This document shows positions 1-8,293 of a stretch of 41,364 nucleotides of DNA, piece after piece. Every line of letters begins with the position of its first letter. The stretch's first letter is position 1. This DNA comes from Hymenobacter persicinus (GTDB lineage Bacteria; Bacteroidota; Bacteroidia; Cytophagales; Hymenobacteraceae). The DNA lies in the NCBI RefSeq assembly GCF_004167665.1, contig NZ_SEWE01000037.1, positions 1 through 41,364 on the forward strand. The letters are read 5' to 3'. The notes below the pieces were generated by a model. The model was not told the DNA's origin. It searched no databases and saw only the letters and a list, made by a program, of their open reading frames with translations. Made by a program: the position numbers and the translations under genes.

Positions 1-795
1 ACCGTGGACCGGATCCGGGTGGTGGGCGCCAACCGCACCAACTACCGCCTGAACCCCGTCAATGGGACGCTGGCCGCCACCGACGGGCAGCTCACCTACA
101 CCACGGGGACCAACGTACCTTCCATCGGGGCCGTGGCCTATACCAACAGCTTCAGCGGGGCCAACGCCAACTCGGGCACCACGCTCTACAACTACGATGA
201 GCTGCTGAACGTGCTCAACACCCAGGCTACGGCCAACCCGCCCGCCGATGGGCAGCTGACCACCGTGGGCGCCTCGGGCATCACCGTCAACGCTGCCGCG
301 CCCAACGTGGACCTCGACATCTACAGCACCGGCATCGGCTTGAACACGGCGTACATGGTGGCCAACCCCGGCTCGTCGGTCAACAGCAACTTCTACACCG
401 TGAACCTGGCTACGGGGGCCGCTACGCCCGTGGGCACCACCGGCCAGATCGGCAACGGCATCACGGTCCGCGACATTGCCGTAGCCGCTGCTTCCGGCGT
501 TTCGACCGGGGCCCGCAGCCGCGCGGAGTTGGCCGCCACCGCCCTGGGTGTGTACCCCAATCCGGCCGCAGACCAGGCCAGCGTGGCGTTCCGCCTCACC
601 AAGGCCAGCCAAGTGACGGTCACCGTGTTTGACGCCCTGGGCCGGCAGGTCGACGTGCTGACCACGGACGTGCTGGCAGCCGGCAACCAGCTGCTGCGCT
701 GGGAATCGGGTAAGGCCCGTGCCGGCCTCTACTTCGTGCACCTGACCCTGGATGGGCAGCCCGCCGGTATCCAGCGGGTGGTCATCATCCACTAG
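1..795 (+). CDS. DUF4394-type secreted protein with T9SS sorting domain (5' partial)
   Basis: The frame is open from the first base, so the start lies outside the window; 264 residues are visible. The first ~170 residues resemble the repeated DUF4394 fold (phrases such as VNPVNG-like NPVNGTLAAT and YTVNLATGAATPVG), a beta-propeller-like domain of unknown role often found in exported Bacteroidota proteins. Residues ~181-264 form a typical type A T9SS C-terminal sorting domain: it opens with YPNPAADQ, contains VFDALGRQV and GLYFVHL, and ends in a short VVIIH strand. In this family the domain directs passage across the outer membrane and is then removed. I infer a cell-surface or released protein; the ligand is unknown. 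A terminator follows directly. Confidence 0.85.
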   Translation, partial: TVDRIRVVGANRTNYRLNPVNGTLAATDGQLTYTTGTNVPSIGAVAYTNSFSGANANSGTTLYNYDELLNVLNTQATANPPADGQLTTVGASGITVNAAAPNVDLDIYSTGIGLNTAYMVANPGSSVNSNFYTVNLATGAATPVGTTGQIGNGITVRDIAVAAASGVSTGARSRAELAATALGVYPNPAADQASVAFRLTKASQVTVTVFDALGRQVDVLTTDVLAAGNQLLRWESGKARAGLYFVHLTLDGQPAGIQRVVIIH

Positions 796-813
796 CGCCC
801 GGCGCTGAAACGC

Positions 814-850
814 AAAAAAGGCCCTCCGAATCGCTCGGAGGGCTTTTTTT
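814..850. terminator. Bidirectional intrinsic terminator
   Basis: A perfect 9-bp stem (821-829 with 835-843, five-base loop) is flanked by six A on the left and seven T on the right. It sits between two converging genes, so it can end transcription from both sides. Confidence 0.9.
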
Positions 851-866
851 GCATTGGGTATTCGTC

Positions 867-1589
867 TTAAGCGGGCTCGGCAATCAGATGAGCATGGTCG
901 CGGAGAATAGTGCGCAGGAAGGCTTCGTCTTGCAGGTCGGTCTGGATGCCGGTCAGGGCTTTCACTTTGTTGGCCACTTGGTTGAGCAGCTCGAAGTCGT
1001 GGCGCTTCAGGCTCTGGTGCAGCAGCCGGCGCACCAGGTTCACGTCGTGGTCGGTGAGGCCGCCGGCCTGGGGAAACACGACCTGGTAGCCACTGAGCAG
1101 CTCAACCTCCGCGCCCAGCTCAGTGGCCGCCCCCGGCTTGAGGCTCACCACGACCGTATTGGCGGCTAGGTCGCCGAGGCGCTGCCCGCGGCCGTTGAGC
1201 AACACGGCTACCGTGGCGATGCTGCCCGCTGTGGCCGTAATCTCGATCAGCCCCAGCAGCCAGCGCAATAAGTAGTCGCCGGCCTGGGGGCGGGAGCCGT
1301 CGCGCTTGGTCACCTTGATTTGCCGGGCCCGCTTGCCCAGGCTTTGCCCGTTGAAGAATATCTCGCAGAGCGGATGGTACAGCAGGATGGGCAGCCCCAC
1401 CAGAATCAGCAGTAGAATCCGGCGCTCATCCCCGACCTCGGTGACTTTGTCGACCAGAAACGATACCACGGTCGTCACGACCAGCAGCACCAGCCAGTCG
1501 AGCAGCTGGGCCAGAATTCGGTCGCCGACGCTGGCCACTTCGTACTCGAGGGCCACATTTTGGGCGGTTTGCACGCGAATTGTACTCAT
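867..1589 (-). CDS. RDD family membrane protein
   Basis: 240 residues. The RDD domain occupies roughly residues 18-155 with three hydrophobic segments (about 26-46, 57-78 and 107-130). The family arginine and aspartate are seen in RILAQLLDW near residue 27, and GQSLGKRARQIKV is the usual loop after the second membrane segment. The C-terminal ~85 residues are soluble and end in an acidic and histidine-containing stretch. Family members are uncharacterised integral membrane proteins, some linked to ion transport. The gene is transcribed away from the SpoIIM-like gene; RDD, SpoIIM, DUF4129, MoxR and DUF58 genes commonly cluster, so I infer a shared envelope function. Confidence 0.85.
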   Translation of the reverse strand: MSTIRVQTAQNVALEYEVASVGDRILAQLLDWLVLLVVTTVVSFLVDKVTEVGDERRILLLILVGLPILLYHPLCEIFFNGQSLGKRARQIKVTKRDGSRPQAGDYLLRWLLGLIEITATAGSIATVAVLLNGRGQRLGDLAANTVVVSLKPGAATELGAEVELLSGYQVVFPQAGGLTDHDVNLVRRLLHQSLKRHDFELLNQVANKVKALTGIQTDLQDEAFLRTILRDHAHLIAEPA

Positions 1590-1647
1590 TGCTGCTGCTT
1601 ATTTTAACGGCCGGGCGAAAACGCGGCGGCGGCGCGGGCTATTTTTT

Positions 1648-1655
1648 TATATTTG
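1648..1655 (+). promoter_or_regulatory. Bacteroidota -7 box (TATATTTG) before spoIIM-like gene
   Basis: TATATTTG matches TAnnTTTG exactly. It sits about 52 bases before the chosen ATG at 1707, in the divergent spacer. I see no convincing -33 TTTG at the right distance, so it may be weak or activator dependent. Confidence 0.5.
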
Positions 1656-1706
1656 TCAGACGCTGCTATTAGCGCCTATTTCTATTTATCCGCGGGTCGG
1701 CGCCGT

Positions 1707-2669
1707 ATGCGCGAAGTTGTTTTTCTGCGTCAGAACCAGGCCAAGTGGCAGCACTACGAAACCACGCCCGCCAGCGGCCCCGATGAGCTGGCGGCCCGCT
1801 TCATTGAGCTCACCGACGACCTCTCCTACGCCCGCACCTTTTACCCGGATTCCACCACAACGGCGTACCTGAACACGCTTACGGGCAAGCTACACCAGTC
1901 CCTGTACAAAAACAAAAGCGTGGGCCGCAACCGTTTCGCCCAGTTCTGGCGCCGGGAGCTGCCTCTGCTCGTGGCCCGTCACCACGGCACGCTGGGTCTG
2001 GCTCTGCTGTTTTTCGTGCTCTGCACCGGCCTGGGCATCCTGTCGGCCGCCCTCGACGACACCTTTGTGCGCGTCGTGCTCGGCGACCAGTACGTCAACC
2101 AGACCTTGGCCAACATTGAGCGCGGCGACCCGATGGCCGTTTACAAGGGCGGCAGTGAAAGCGTGATGTTTCTCTACATCACCCTCAACAACATCAAGGT
2201 GTCGCTCTACGCCTTTGCCGGGGGGCTGCTGCCCGGCCTGGGCACGGGCACGATCCTGTTCAAAAACGGCATGATGCTGGGCGCCTTCCAGTATTTTTTC
2301 CACCACAAGGGCGTGCTGCTGCCCTCTCTGCTCACTATCTGGATTCACGGCACACTGGAAATTTCGGCCATCGTGCTGGCCGGGGGCGCCGGGCTGGTCA
2401 TGAGCCGCGGCATCCTGTTTCCGGGCACCTACTCGCGGCGCGAATCCTTTCAGCGTGCTGCCCGCGACGGCATGCAGCTCGTGCTGGGCTTGGTTCCGAT
2501 TTTTATCACGGCCGGCTTCCTCGAAGGCTTCGTGACCCGCCATACCGAAATGCCCCTGTGGACCAGCCTACTCATCATCGGCGGCTCGGCGGCCTTTATC
2601 GGCTGGTATTTTATTCTGTATCCACTGCTGCTGCGCCGTCGGGCCGGCGCCCTTTCCTCTATTTCCTGA
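1707..2669 (+). CDS. SpoIIM-like (stage II sporulation protein M) membrane protein
   Basis: 320 residues from the ATG at 1707. That start was chosen over an in-frame ATG at 1653 because MREVVFLRQNQAKW is the usual beginning of the Bacteroidota family, and because 1653 falls inside the likely -7 promoter box. A soluble helical N-terminal part (to ~90) is followed by four to five membrane segments; GSESVMFLYITLNNIKVS and LTIWIHGTLEISAIVLAG are typical of the SpoIIM/DUF95 family. Outside spore formers these proteins have no proven role. The next gene starts three bases after the stop, so the two are probably co-transcribed and translationally coupled. Confidence 0.85.
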   Translation: MREVVFLRQNQAKWQHYETTPASGPDELAARFIELTDDLSYARTFYPDSTTTAYLNTLTGKLHQSLYKNKSVGRNRFAQFWRRELPLLVARHHGTLGLALLFFVLCTGLGILSAALDDTFVRVVLGDQYVNQTLANIERGDPMAVYKGGSESVMFLYITLNNIKVSLYAFAGGLLPGLGTGTILFKNGMMLGAFQYFFHHKGVLLPSLLTIWIHGTLEISAIVLAGGAGLVMSRGILFPGTYSRRESFQRAARDGMQLVLGLVPIFITAGFLEGFVTRHTEMPLWTSLLIIGGSAAFIGWYFILYPLLLRRRAGALSSIS

Positions 2670-2671
2670 GT

Positions 2672-3706
2672 ATGGCACACCTGCCCTTTACCCGTCCCTC
2701 CGACTTTATGCGCGAGCGGGACTTCGGCCGCAAGATCGAGGCCTCGTTCGACTTTGTGCGGGCGCACTTCCGGCCCCTGGGCGCCTCCCTGCTCTACATT
2801 GTGCTGCCCCTGTTTCTGCTGCAGGGCATTGCCAGCGGCCTGCTGCAGGCCCGCCTCGGCGGTTTCCTGGTTTCCTGGCGCGCGTCCATGATTCGGGGCA
2901 AAGCCAATAGTGCTGAGTCGCTGCAGCAGTTCTCTGATATGATGAGCAGCCCCGAATACTGGGTTGCGGTGGTCGGCAGCCTGTTTTCGTTCACCCTGCT
3001 CACGCTCACTGTGTACGGCTACCTAGTGCTGCGCCTGGAGAAAACAGATCCAACCGAGCCCGTGACGGTGCGCGAGGTGTGGGCACTGGTGCGTAGCCGC
3101 TTCTGGGGGGCGCTGGCCTCGTTTTTTGGGCTGGCCCTGGTGATGATTGTAGCCGTGCTCGGCATGGCGACGGTGCTGGGGCTACTCTCCTACCTGCTGC
3201 AAGGCAATCCGGCCCTGGTCTTTTTCGTGATTTTTGCGCTCTACATCGGCATGGCCTACATCATGGTTGTGCTGAGCCTGTTTTTTATCGTGCAGCTGCG
3301 GGAGCGGACCGGCTTTTTTGCCACCATTGCCCGGTGCTTTTCCCTGGTCTGGGGCAAGTGGTGGTCCACCTTCGGACTTATCGTGGTCATGCTGCTGCTG
3401 CTCGTTATGCTGATTGTGGTCGTCTACGGGCTTACCTCGCTGATCAGCAGCCCGTTTGCGGCCACCCCGACCCAGTCGCCCACGGCCCTGGCGCGGGTGC
3501 TGTCGGTGGTGGCGGCCTGTTTGAATTCGGTGGCGATGCTGGCGCTATATCCCCTGCTGTTTCTGGCCCTGGCGTTTCAGTATTTCAACCTCGTCGAGCG
3601 CAAGGAAGGCCACGGTCTCTACGCCCTGGTTGATTCCATTGGCGGCCAGCCCGAGTCGGCCGCTACCCCGCAGTCCTTCCGGCCCGAAGATGAGGGCGAG
3701 TACTAG
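2672..3706 (+). CDS. Multispanning membrane protein of the MoxR/DUF58 cluster
   Basis: 344 residues from the ATG at 2672, which is two bases after the spoIIM-like stop; a longer in-frame start at 2558 would overlap that gene by 112 bases and is rejected. After an arginine-rich cytoplasmic start (residues ~1-40) I count about six strongly hydrophobic segments, two of them around TVYGYLVLRL and VLSLFFIVQL. I do not recognise a named family with certainty; the layout resembles the uncharacterised membrane proteins that sit between SpoIIM-like and DUF4129 genes in Bacteroidota. The last 17 bases overlap the following gene. A role with its neighbours in the inner membrane is inference. Confidence 0.75.
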   Translation: MAHLPFTRPSDFMRERDFGRKIEASFDFVRAHFRPLGASLLYIVLPLFLLQGIASGLLQARLGGFLVSWRASMIRGKANSAESLQQFSDMMSSPEYWVAVVGSLFSFTLLTLTVYGYLVLRLEKTDPTEPVTVREVWALVRSRFWGALASFFGLALVMIVAVLGMATVLGLLSYLLQGNPALVFFVIFALYIGMAYIMVVLSLFFIVQLRERTGFFATIARCFSLVWGKWWSTFGLIVVMLLLLVMLIVVVYGLTSLISSPFAATPTQSPTALARVLSVVAACLNSVAMLALYPLLFLALAFQYFNLVERKEGHGLYALVDSIGGQPESAATPQSFRPEDEGEY

Positions 3707-4445
3707 CCGGCCGCTGGCCGCCTCCCTGCTGGCCCTGCTGCTGACAGCAGCTGCCCCCGCCGTATCCGGTGCGGGTGATTCTGCACGCCGGGTGGAGCTA
3801 CCCGCCGACCGCACCACGCCGGTACGGCTGCGGGAGCCCGCTGCGGGTCGGCTGCGCGCTTTCCGGCAGCAGTCCGAGTTTCAGTACGTGGAGCCGGTGC
3901 CGGCCGAAACCAGCGCCTGGAGTCGGTTCTGGCGGCGCTTCTGGCAGTGGCTGGGCGAGTTGCTGTCGGGGCCCGGCTACCGCACCAGGGGCCGTTATGT
4001 GGTGTACGCCGCCTTTGGAGTAGCCTTCCTGATGGTGCTGCTGCGCGTGCTGCGCCTCGATTTCACTAATGCCCTGGGGCGGACGGCCCGGCCCCTGCCG
4101 CTGGCTTACGAAGCGGCGGCCGAGGATATTCACGCCATCGATTTCCCCGCCCGCCTACAGGAAGCCGAGGAAGCCGGCAACTACCGCCTGGCCGTTCGGC
4201 TGGGCTACCTGCACGTGCTGCACACGCTCACCACGCGCCACCTCATCGACTGGCAGCCCGACAAAACCAACCACGAGTATCTGCGAGAGCTGGCCTCCAC
4301 GCCCTGGCAGGACGCTTTTGCCACCCTCACCCGGCAGTTTGAATACGTCTGGTACGGGGAACTGGCTCTGACCGCCCGGAGCTACGCGCAGGTGCGCGAA
4401 ACCCGGCAGCAGTTTCTGGCTGCCCTCACCAGCCGCGCCGCCTGA
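3690..4445 (+). CDS. DUF4129 domain-containing protein
   Basis: 251 residues from the ATG at 3690, which overlaps the end of the previous gene. This start gives a clean signal sequence (RASTSRPLAASLLALLLTA, cleavage probably after ~28). A periplasmic stretch with a tryptophan-rich amphipathic part (WSRFWRRFWQWLGELL, ~77-92) follows, then one membrane segment (~103-121) and a cytoplasmic DUF4129 domain (~130-251) with NYRLAVRLGYLHVL and the closing FEYVWYGEL. In other bacteria this domain can be the C-terminal part of transglutaminase-like proteins next to MoxR and DUF58 genes; here it stands alone. Function is unknown. Confidence 0.8.
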   Translation: MRASTSRPLAASLLALLLTAAAPAVSGAGDSARRVELPADRTTPVRLREPAAGRLRAFRQQSEFQYVEPVPAETSAWSRFWRRFWQWLGELLSGPGYRTRGRYVVYAAFGVAFLMVLLRVLRLDFTNALGRTARPLPLAYEAAAEDIHAIDFPARLQEAEEAGNYRLAVRLGYLHVLHTLTTRHLIDWQPDKTNHEYLRELASTPWQDAFATLTRQFEYVWYGELALTARSYAQVRETRQQFLAALTSRAA

Positions 4446-5734
4446 TGACCAGCTTCCGCACCTTTCTTATCGGCCTAGTAGTGCTGTTTGCGGCCTTTGT
4501 GGCGGTGGAATACTACCGCCCCGAGCCTACCAACTGGCAGCCCACCTACCAGAACCGCGACAAGATTCCCTTCGGCACCTACGTGCTTTACGACCTGCTG
4601 CCCGACCTGTTTGGGCGCCAGGCGGTGAGCACCGTGCGCCAGCCCATTGCCAATCAGCTGCTGCCCAACCTGGGCACGCAGGAGTTTGCCAACCAGGATA
4701 CTGTGCTGCCCGCCACGGCCCCCTCTGCCCGGGTGCTGCGCACGGCGGCCAACTACGTGTTTGTCCACCACACCTTCACCATCAGCCGCCTCGACCGGGA
4801 CGCGCTGCTGCGCTACGTGGCCCGGGGCAACCACGCCTTTATTGCCACCGAATACCTCGACGAGCTGCTCGCCGACACGCTGCGCCTGCACCTGGCCAGT
4901 GGGGAGCTGGGCCTGAAGCGCCGGGCCCGTCGCCGGCCGGCTACCGAGCGCACCGCCGCCGACAGCACCACGCTGCACCTGCTCAACCCGGCCTTTGCGG
5001 CTCACGCCCGGTTTCGGTTTCCCAGCAGCGAGGCTAGCTGGTTTTTTGAGCCTGATAGCGCCTGCCGGGCCATAGTGCTGGCCACTAACGCCAAGCGGCA
5101 GCCAGTGCTGGTGCGCGTACCCTACGGGCGCGGGGCGCTGGTGCTGAGCTCCACGCCCGCCGCGTTGAGCAACTACTTTCTGCTCCGGCCCGCTACGGCC
5201 GGCTTCGGCTTTGCCGCCTTGTCGTACTTGCCCCAGCGGCCGGTTTTCTGGGATGAATACCAGAAGCAGGGGCCCTTGGGGGAACAGTCGCTGTGGCGGG
5301 TGGTAAGCCAGCACGCGGCCTTGCGCTGGGCCGTCGGGCTGGCGGCCGTGGGCCTGGCCCTATTTGCTTTGTTTGAGGCCAAGCGGCGGCAGCGCGTGAT
5401 TCCTGTGCTCAAGCCCCTGCCCAATACCACACTGCTGTTTACGCGCACGGTGGCCTCACTCTACCGACAAAACGACAACCACGCGCTGATGGCAGAAAAG
5501 AAAATCAGTCTGTTTCTCGAGCTGCTCCGCCAGCGCCTGCAGGAGCCCGCCCTCGACTTGAATAGCGAAGCCACCCGGAAGCGGCTCACGCAGCTATCCG
5601 GCTTTTCCCGCACCCAGGTGGATGAACTGATCCGGGTGATTCACTACGTGCGCACGGCACCCCAGGTGCGGGATGCTGAATTGCAGAAGCTCAATGCCGT
5701 GCTAAGCAGCTTTCGGAAAGCCGCTTTTTCCTGA
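4445..5734 (+). CDS. DUF4350 domain-containing protein
   Basis: 429 residues; the ATG shares one base with the stop of the DUF4129 gene (TGATG), a sign of coupled translation. There is an N-terminal membrane anchor (~5-22), then a DUF4350 domain (~35-275) beginning DKIPFGTYVLYDLLPDLF, a pattern I associate with this family. A second membrane segment lies at ~293-312 and a helical cytoplasmic tail to the end. The extracytoplasmic domain is related in fold to class I glutamine amidotransferase-like domains, but I see no catalytic triad and infer a binding role. It is the last gene before a 156-base AT-rich gap and the moxR gene. Confidence 0.8.
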   Translation: MTSFRTFLIGLVVLFAAFVAVEYYRPEPTNWQPTYQNRDKIPFGTYVLYDLLPDLFGRQAVSTVRQPIANQLLPNLGTQEFANQDTVLPATAPSARVLRTAANYVFVHHTFTISRLDRDALLRYVARGNHAFIATEYLDELLADTLRLHLASGELGLKRRARRRPATERTAADSTTLHLLNPAFAAHARFRFPSSEASWFFEPDSACRAIVLATNAKRQPVLVRVPYGRGALVLSSTPAALSNYFLLRPATAGFGFAALSYLPQRPVFWDEYQKQGPLGEQSLWRVVSQHAALRWAVGLAAVGLALFALFEAKRRQRVIPVLKPLPNTTLLFTRTVASLYRQNDNHALMAEKKISLFLELLRQRLQEPALDLNSEATRKRLTQLSGFSRTQVDELIRVIHYVRTAPQVRDAELQKLNAVLSSFRKAAFS

Positions 5735-5890
5735 TTGCACTATGACTATAAATTGACTTTAACCGTTTTATAATTTTTCCAATAAGCGCAATTATGCGCC
5801 CCTATCGAATATTATACATCCATAATTCAGAAACACCTATGTAATTATCCTGCTACTCTTTTTTCCTAACGTTTCTCGCTTTTCCCAAAT
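5735..5890 (+). promoter_or_regulatory. AT-rich control region before moxR
   Basis: This spacer is far more AT-rich than the rest of the window and probably holds the promoter for moxR and the DUF58 gene. I find no exact TAnnTTTG box. A TTGACT (5753-5758) and a TATAAT (5769-5774) are only 10 bases apart, too close for a standard pair. A small inverted repeat GCGCA-ATTA-TGCGC lies at 5786-5799 and could be an operator. Confidence 0.4.
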
Positions 5891-6907
5891 ATGGATAACA
5901 ATTTCCCCCTTACCAACCCGGATGCTCCGGAGCCGGCCGCCTCGTTTGCTCCTCGCTCCGACTTTAGCTTGCTTACCACCAGCGCCGAGGCTATTCGTCG
6001 GGAGCTGGGCAAGGTCATTGTCGGCCAGCACGAGCTGATTGAGTTGCTGCTGACCGCCATCCTGGCCGACGGCCACGTGCTGCTGGAAGGCGTGCCGGGC
6101 GTGGCCAAAACCCTGACCGCTAAGCTGCTAGCCCGCACTTTGAGCGTGCCATTCAGCCGCCTGCAGTTCACCCCGGATTTGATGCCTTCGGATGTGCTGG
6201 GCACCTCAATTTTTCGGCCTAACAAAGCAGATTTTGAGTTTCGCCCCGGGCCCATCTTCGCCAGCGTGGTGCTGATTGACGAAATCAACCGGGCCCCGGC
6301 CAAAACCCAGTCAGCGCTTTTCGAGGTGATGGAGGAGCGCCATATTACCCAGGATGGAACCACATACCCCATGCAGGAGCCGTTTCTGGTGCTGGCTACC
6401 CAGAATCCGATTGAGCAGGAAGGCACCTACCGCCTGCCCGAGGCCCAGCTCGACCGGTTTCTGTTCAAGGTTCAGATTGGCTACCCCACGGCGGAGCAGG
6501 AAGTGGCCATCCTGCAGGGCCACCACGCCGGCTTCGGCGGCATGCCGCTCGATTCGGTGCAGCCCGTGCTCAGCGCCGCCCAGATTGCCGAGCTGCGCCA
6601 GCAGGTGCGCCGCCAGCACGTGGAGCCCAACCTGCTCGATTACATTGCCCGCCTTGTGGGGCAGACCCGGACGCATAAATCGCTGTACCTGGGCGCCTCG
6701 CCGCGGGCCTCGCTGGCCTTGCTCAACGGCGCCAAAGCCCTGGCCGCCCTGCGCGGACGCGAGTTTGTGACGCCCGAAGACGTGCAGTACTTGGCTCCGG
6801 CCGTGCTGCGGCACCGCATCCTGCTCACGCCGGAGCGTGAAATGGAAGGCACCACCCCCGACGAAGTCGTCCGGCAGATTATTCAGCAAATTGAGGTGCC
6901 GCGCTAA
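5891..6907 (+). CDS. MoxR family AAA+ ATPase
   Basis: 338 residues. The Walker A motif GVPGVAKT is at 67-74 and Walker B VLIDE at 127-131, followed by INRAPAKTQSALFEVMEE, the MoxR signature. ATQNPIEQEGTYRLPEAQLDRF gives sensor and arginine-finger regions, with the family's C-terminal lid (SPRASLALLNGAKALA). MoxR ATPases form rings that act as chaperones for metal or complex assembly, typically with a von Willebrand A partner; here the partner is surely the DUF58 protein encoded 27 bases downstream. The client is unknown; the membrane proteins encoded upstream are candidates (inference). Confidence 0.95.
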   Translation: MDNNFPLTNPDAPEPAASFAPRSDFSLLTTSAEAIRRELGKVIVGQHELIELLLTAILADGHVLLEGVPGVAKTLTAKLLARTLSVPFSRLQFTPDLMPSDVLGTSIFRPNKADFEFRPGPIFASVVLIDEINRAPAKTQSALFEVMEERHITQDGTTYPMQEPFLVLATQNPIEQEGTYRLPEAQLDRFLFKVQIGYPTAEQEVAILQGHHAGFGGMPLDSVQPVLSAAQIAELRQQVRRQHVEPNLLDYIARLVGQTRTHKSLYLGASPRASLALLNGAKALAALRGREFVTPEDVQYLAPAVLRHRILLTPEREMEGTTPDEVVRQIIQQIEVPR

Positions 6908-6934
6908 GGCCGGCAGCCATTCTTCCTGACTCCA

Positions 6935-8284
6935 ATGCGCAACCTTTTTCTGACCGGGCGCTTTTTTGCGGTGGTAGCGGCCCTGGTCGGCGCGCTGGCC
7001 GTGGCCTTCTTCGTGCCCGTGCTGCTACTGCCGCTGCAGGTGCTACTCGGGGTGCTGGGCGTGCTCACCGGCCTGGACCTGCTGCTGCTTTACGGCCCCG
7101 GGCGCGGGGCCCACGGCAGCGTGTTCGGGCGCCGCGTGCTGGGCGAAAAGCTGGCCAACGGCTCCGACAACGAGGTGGCTATTTACCTCGAAAACACCTA
7201 CCGCTTCGCCGTCCGCACCGAAACCATTGACGAGATTCCGCCCCAGTTTCAGCGCCGCGACGTGCTGTTTCAAGCGGCCCTCAAGCCCGGGGAAACCCAG
7301 ATTATCCGGTACCAGCTGCGGCCCGTGAAGCGGGGGGAATACCATTTTGGGGCCCTGAACGTGTTTGCAGCCTCCCCCTTGGGCCTCGTGCGGCGGCGCT
7401 TTCGCTACGGGCAAGCCCAGATGGTGCCCGTGTATCCGTCGTTTTTGCAGATGCGCCAGTACGAGCTGCTGGCCATCAGCAACCGGCTCACGGAGGTGGG
7501 CGTGAAGCGCATCCGGCGGGTGGGCCGCAGCATGGAATTTGAGCAGCTGCGCTCCTACGTGCCCGGCGACGACCCGCGCACTATCAACTGGAAAGCCTCG
7601 GCACGGCGCAGCAGCGCCGAAAACGATACGCTGGTCGTCAACCACTTCCAGGATGAGCGCGCCCAGCAGGTGTACTGCCTCATCGACAAGGGCCGGGTGA
7701 TGCGCATGCCCTTCGACGGGCTGAGTTTGCTCGACTACGCCATCAACGCCACCCTGGTGCTGAGCAACATTGCCATCCTCAAGCACGACAAGGCCGGCCT
7801 AATCACCTTCGCCGACAAAATCAGCGCCGTGGTGCCCGCTGACCGGCGTGGGGGCCACCTGCTGCGGCTGCTGGAGGTGCTCTACAAGCAGCGCACGAAG
7901 TACCTGGAAACCGATTTTGAGCTGCTTTACACCAACGTGAAGGCCAAAATCCGGCAGCGCAGCCTGCTGATGCTGTTTACCAACTTCGAAACCCTCAGCG
8001 GGCTGCAGCGGCAGCTGCCCTACCTGCGCCGCTTAGCTAAGGACCACCTGCTGCTGGTCGTGTTCTTCGAAAACACCGAGCTCCGCGAATTTCTGCATGC
8101 CCCGGCCGAGACGACGGAGGACATCTACAACCAGACCATTGCCGAAAAATTCGCCCAGGAAAAGCGGCAGAGTGTGCTGGAGCTGCAGCGCTACGGCATT
8201 CACGCCCTACTCACCCCGCCCCAGGAGCTGACGGTCAACGCCATCAACCGCTACCTCGAGTTCAAAGCCCGCGGTCTGATTTAG
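6935..8284 (+). CDS. DUF58 (vWA-like) membrane-anchored protein
   Basis: 449 residues. Two hydrophobic segments (~9-50) anchor the N-terminus, followed by an extracytoplasmic-type beta domain (~70-180). The DUF58 signature lies at about 195-225: RRVGRSMEFEQLRSYVPGDD then PRTINWKASAR. A von Willebrand A-like fold follows. Where canonical vWA domains have DxSxS to bind metal, this protein reads LIDKGRVM, so the metal site is degenerate. It is the expected partner of the adjacent MoxR ATPase. The stop is only nine bases from the end of the converging downstream gene, and I see no hairpin between them. Confidence 0.92.
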   Translation: MRNLFLTGRFFAVVAALVGALAVAFFVPVLLLPLQVLLGVLGVLTGLDLLLLYGPGRGAHGSVFGRRVLGEKLANGSDNEVAIYLENTYRFAVRTETIDEIPPQFQRRDVLFQAALKPGETQIIRYQLRPVKRGEYHFGALNVFAASPLGLVRRRFRYGQAQMVPVYPSFLQMRQYELLAISNRLTEVGVKRIRRVGRSMEFEQLRSYVPGDDPRTINWKASARRSSAENDTLVVNHFQDERAQQVYCLIDKGRVMRMPFDGLSLLDYAINATLVLSNIAILKHDKAGLITFADKISAVVPADRRGGHLLRLLEVLYKQRTKYLETDFELLYTNVKAKIRQRSLLMLFTNFETLSGLQRQLPYLRRLAKDHLLLVVFFENTELREFLHAPAETTEDIYNQTIAEKFAQEKRQSVLELQRYGIHALLTPPQELTVNAINRYLEFKARGLI

Positions 8285-8293
8285 CTTTCCCGG

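Noticed and set aside
5753..5774. Sigma70-like TTGACT and TATAAT before moxR
   Set aside because: The two hexamers are 10 bases apart instead of about 17, and this phylum uses TTTG/TAnnTTTG promoters.
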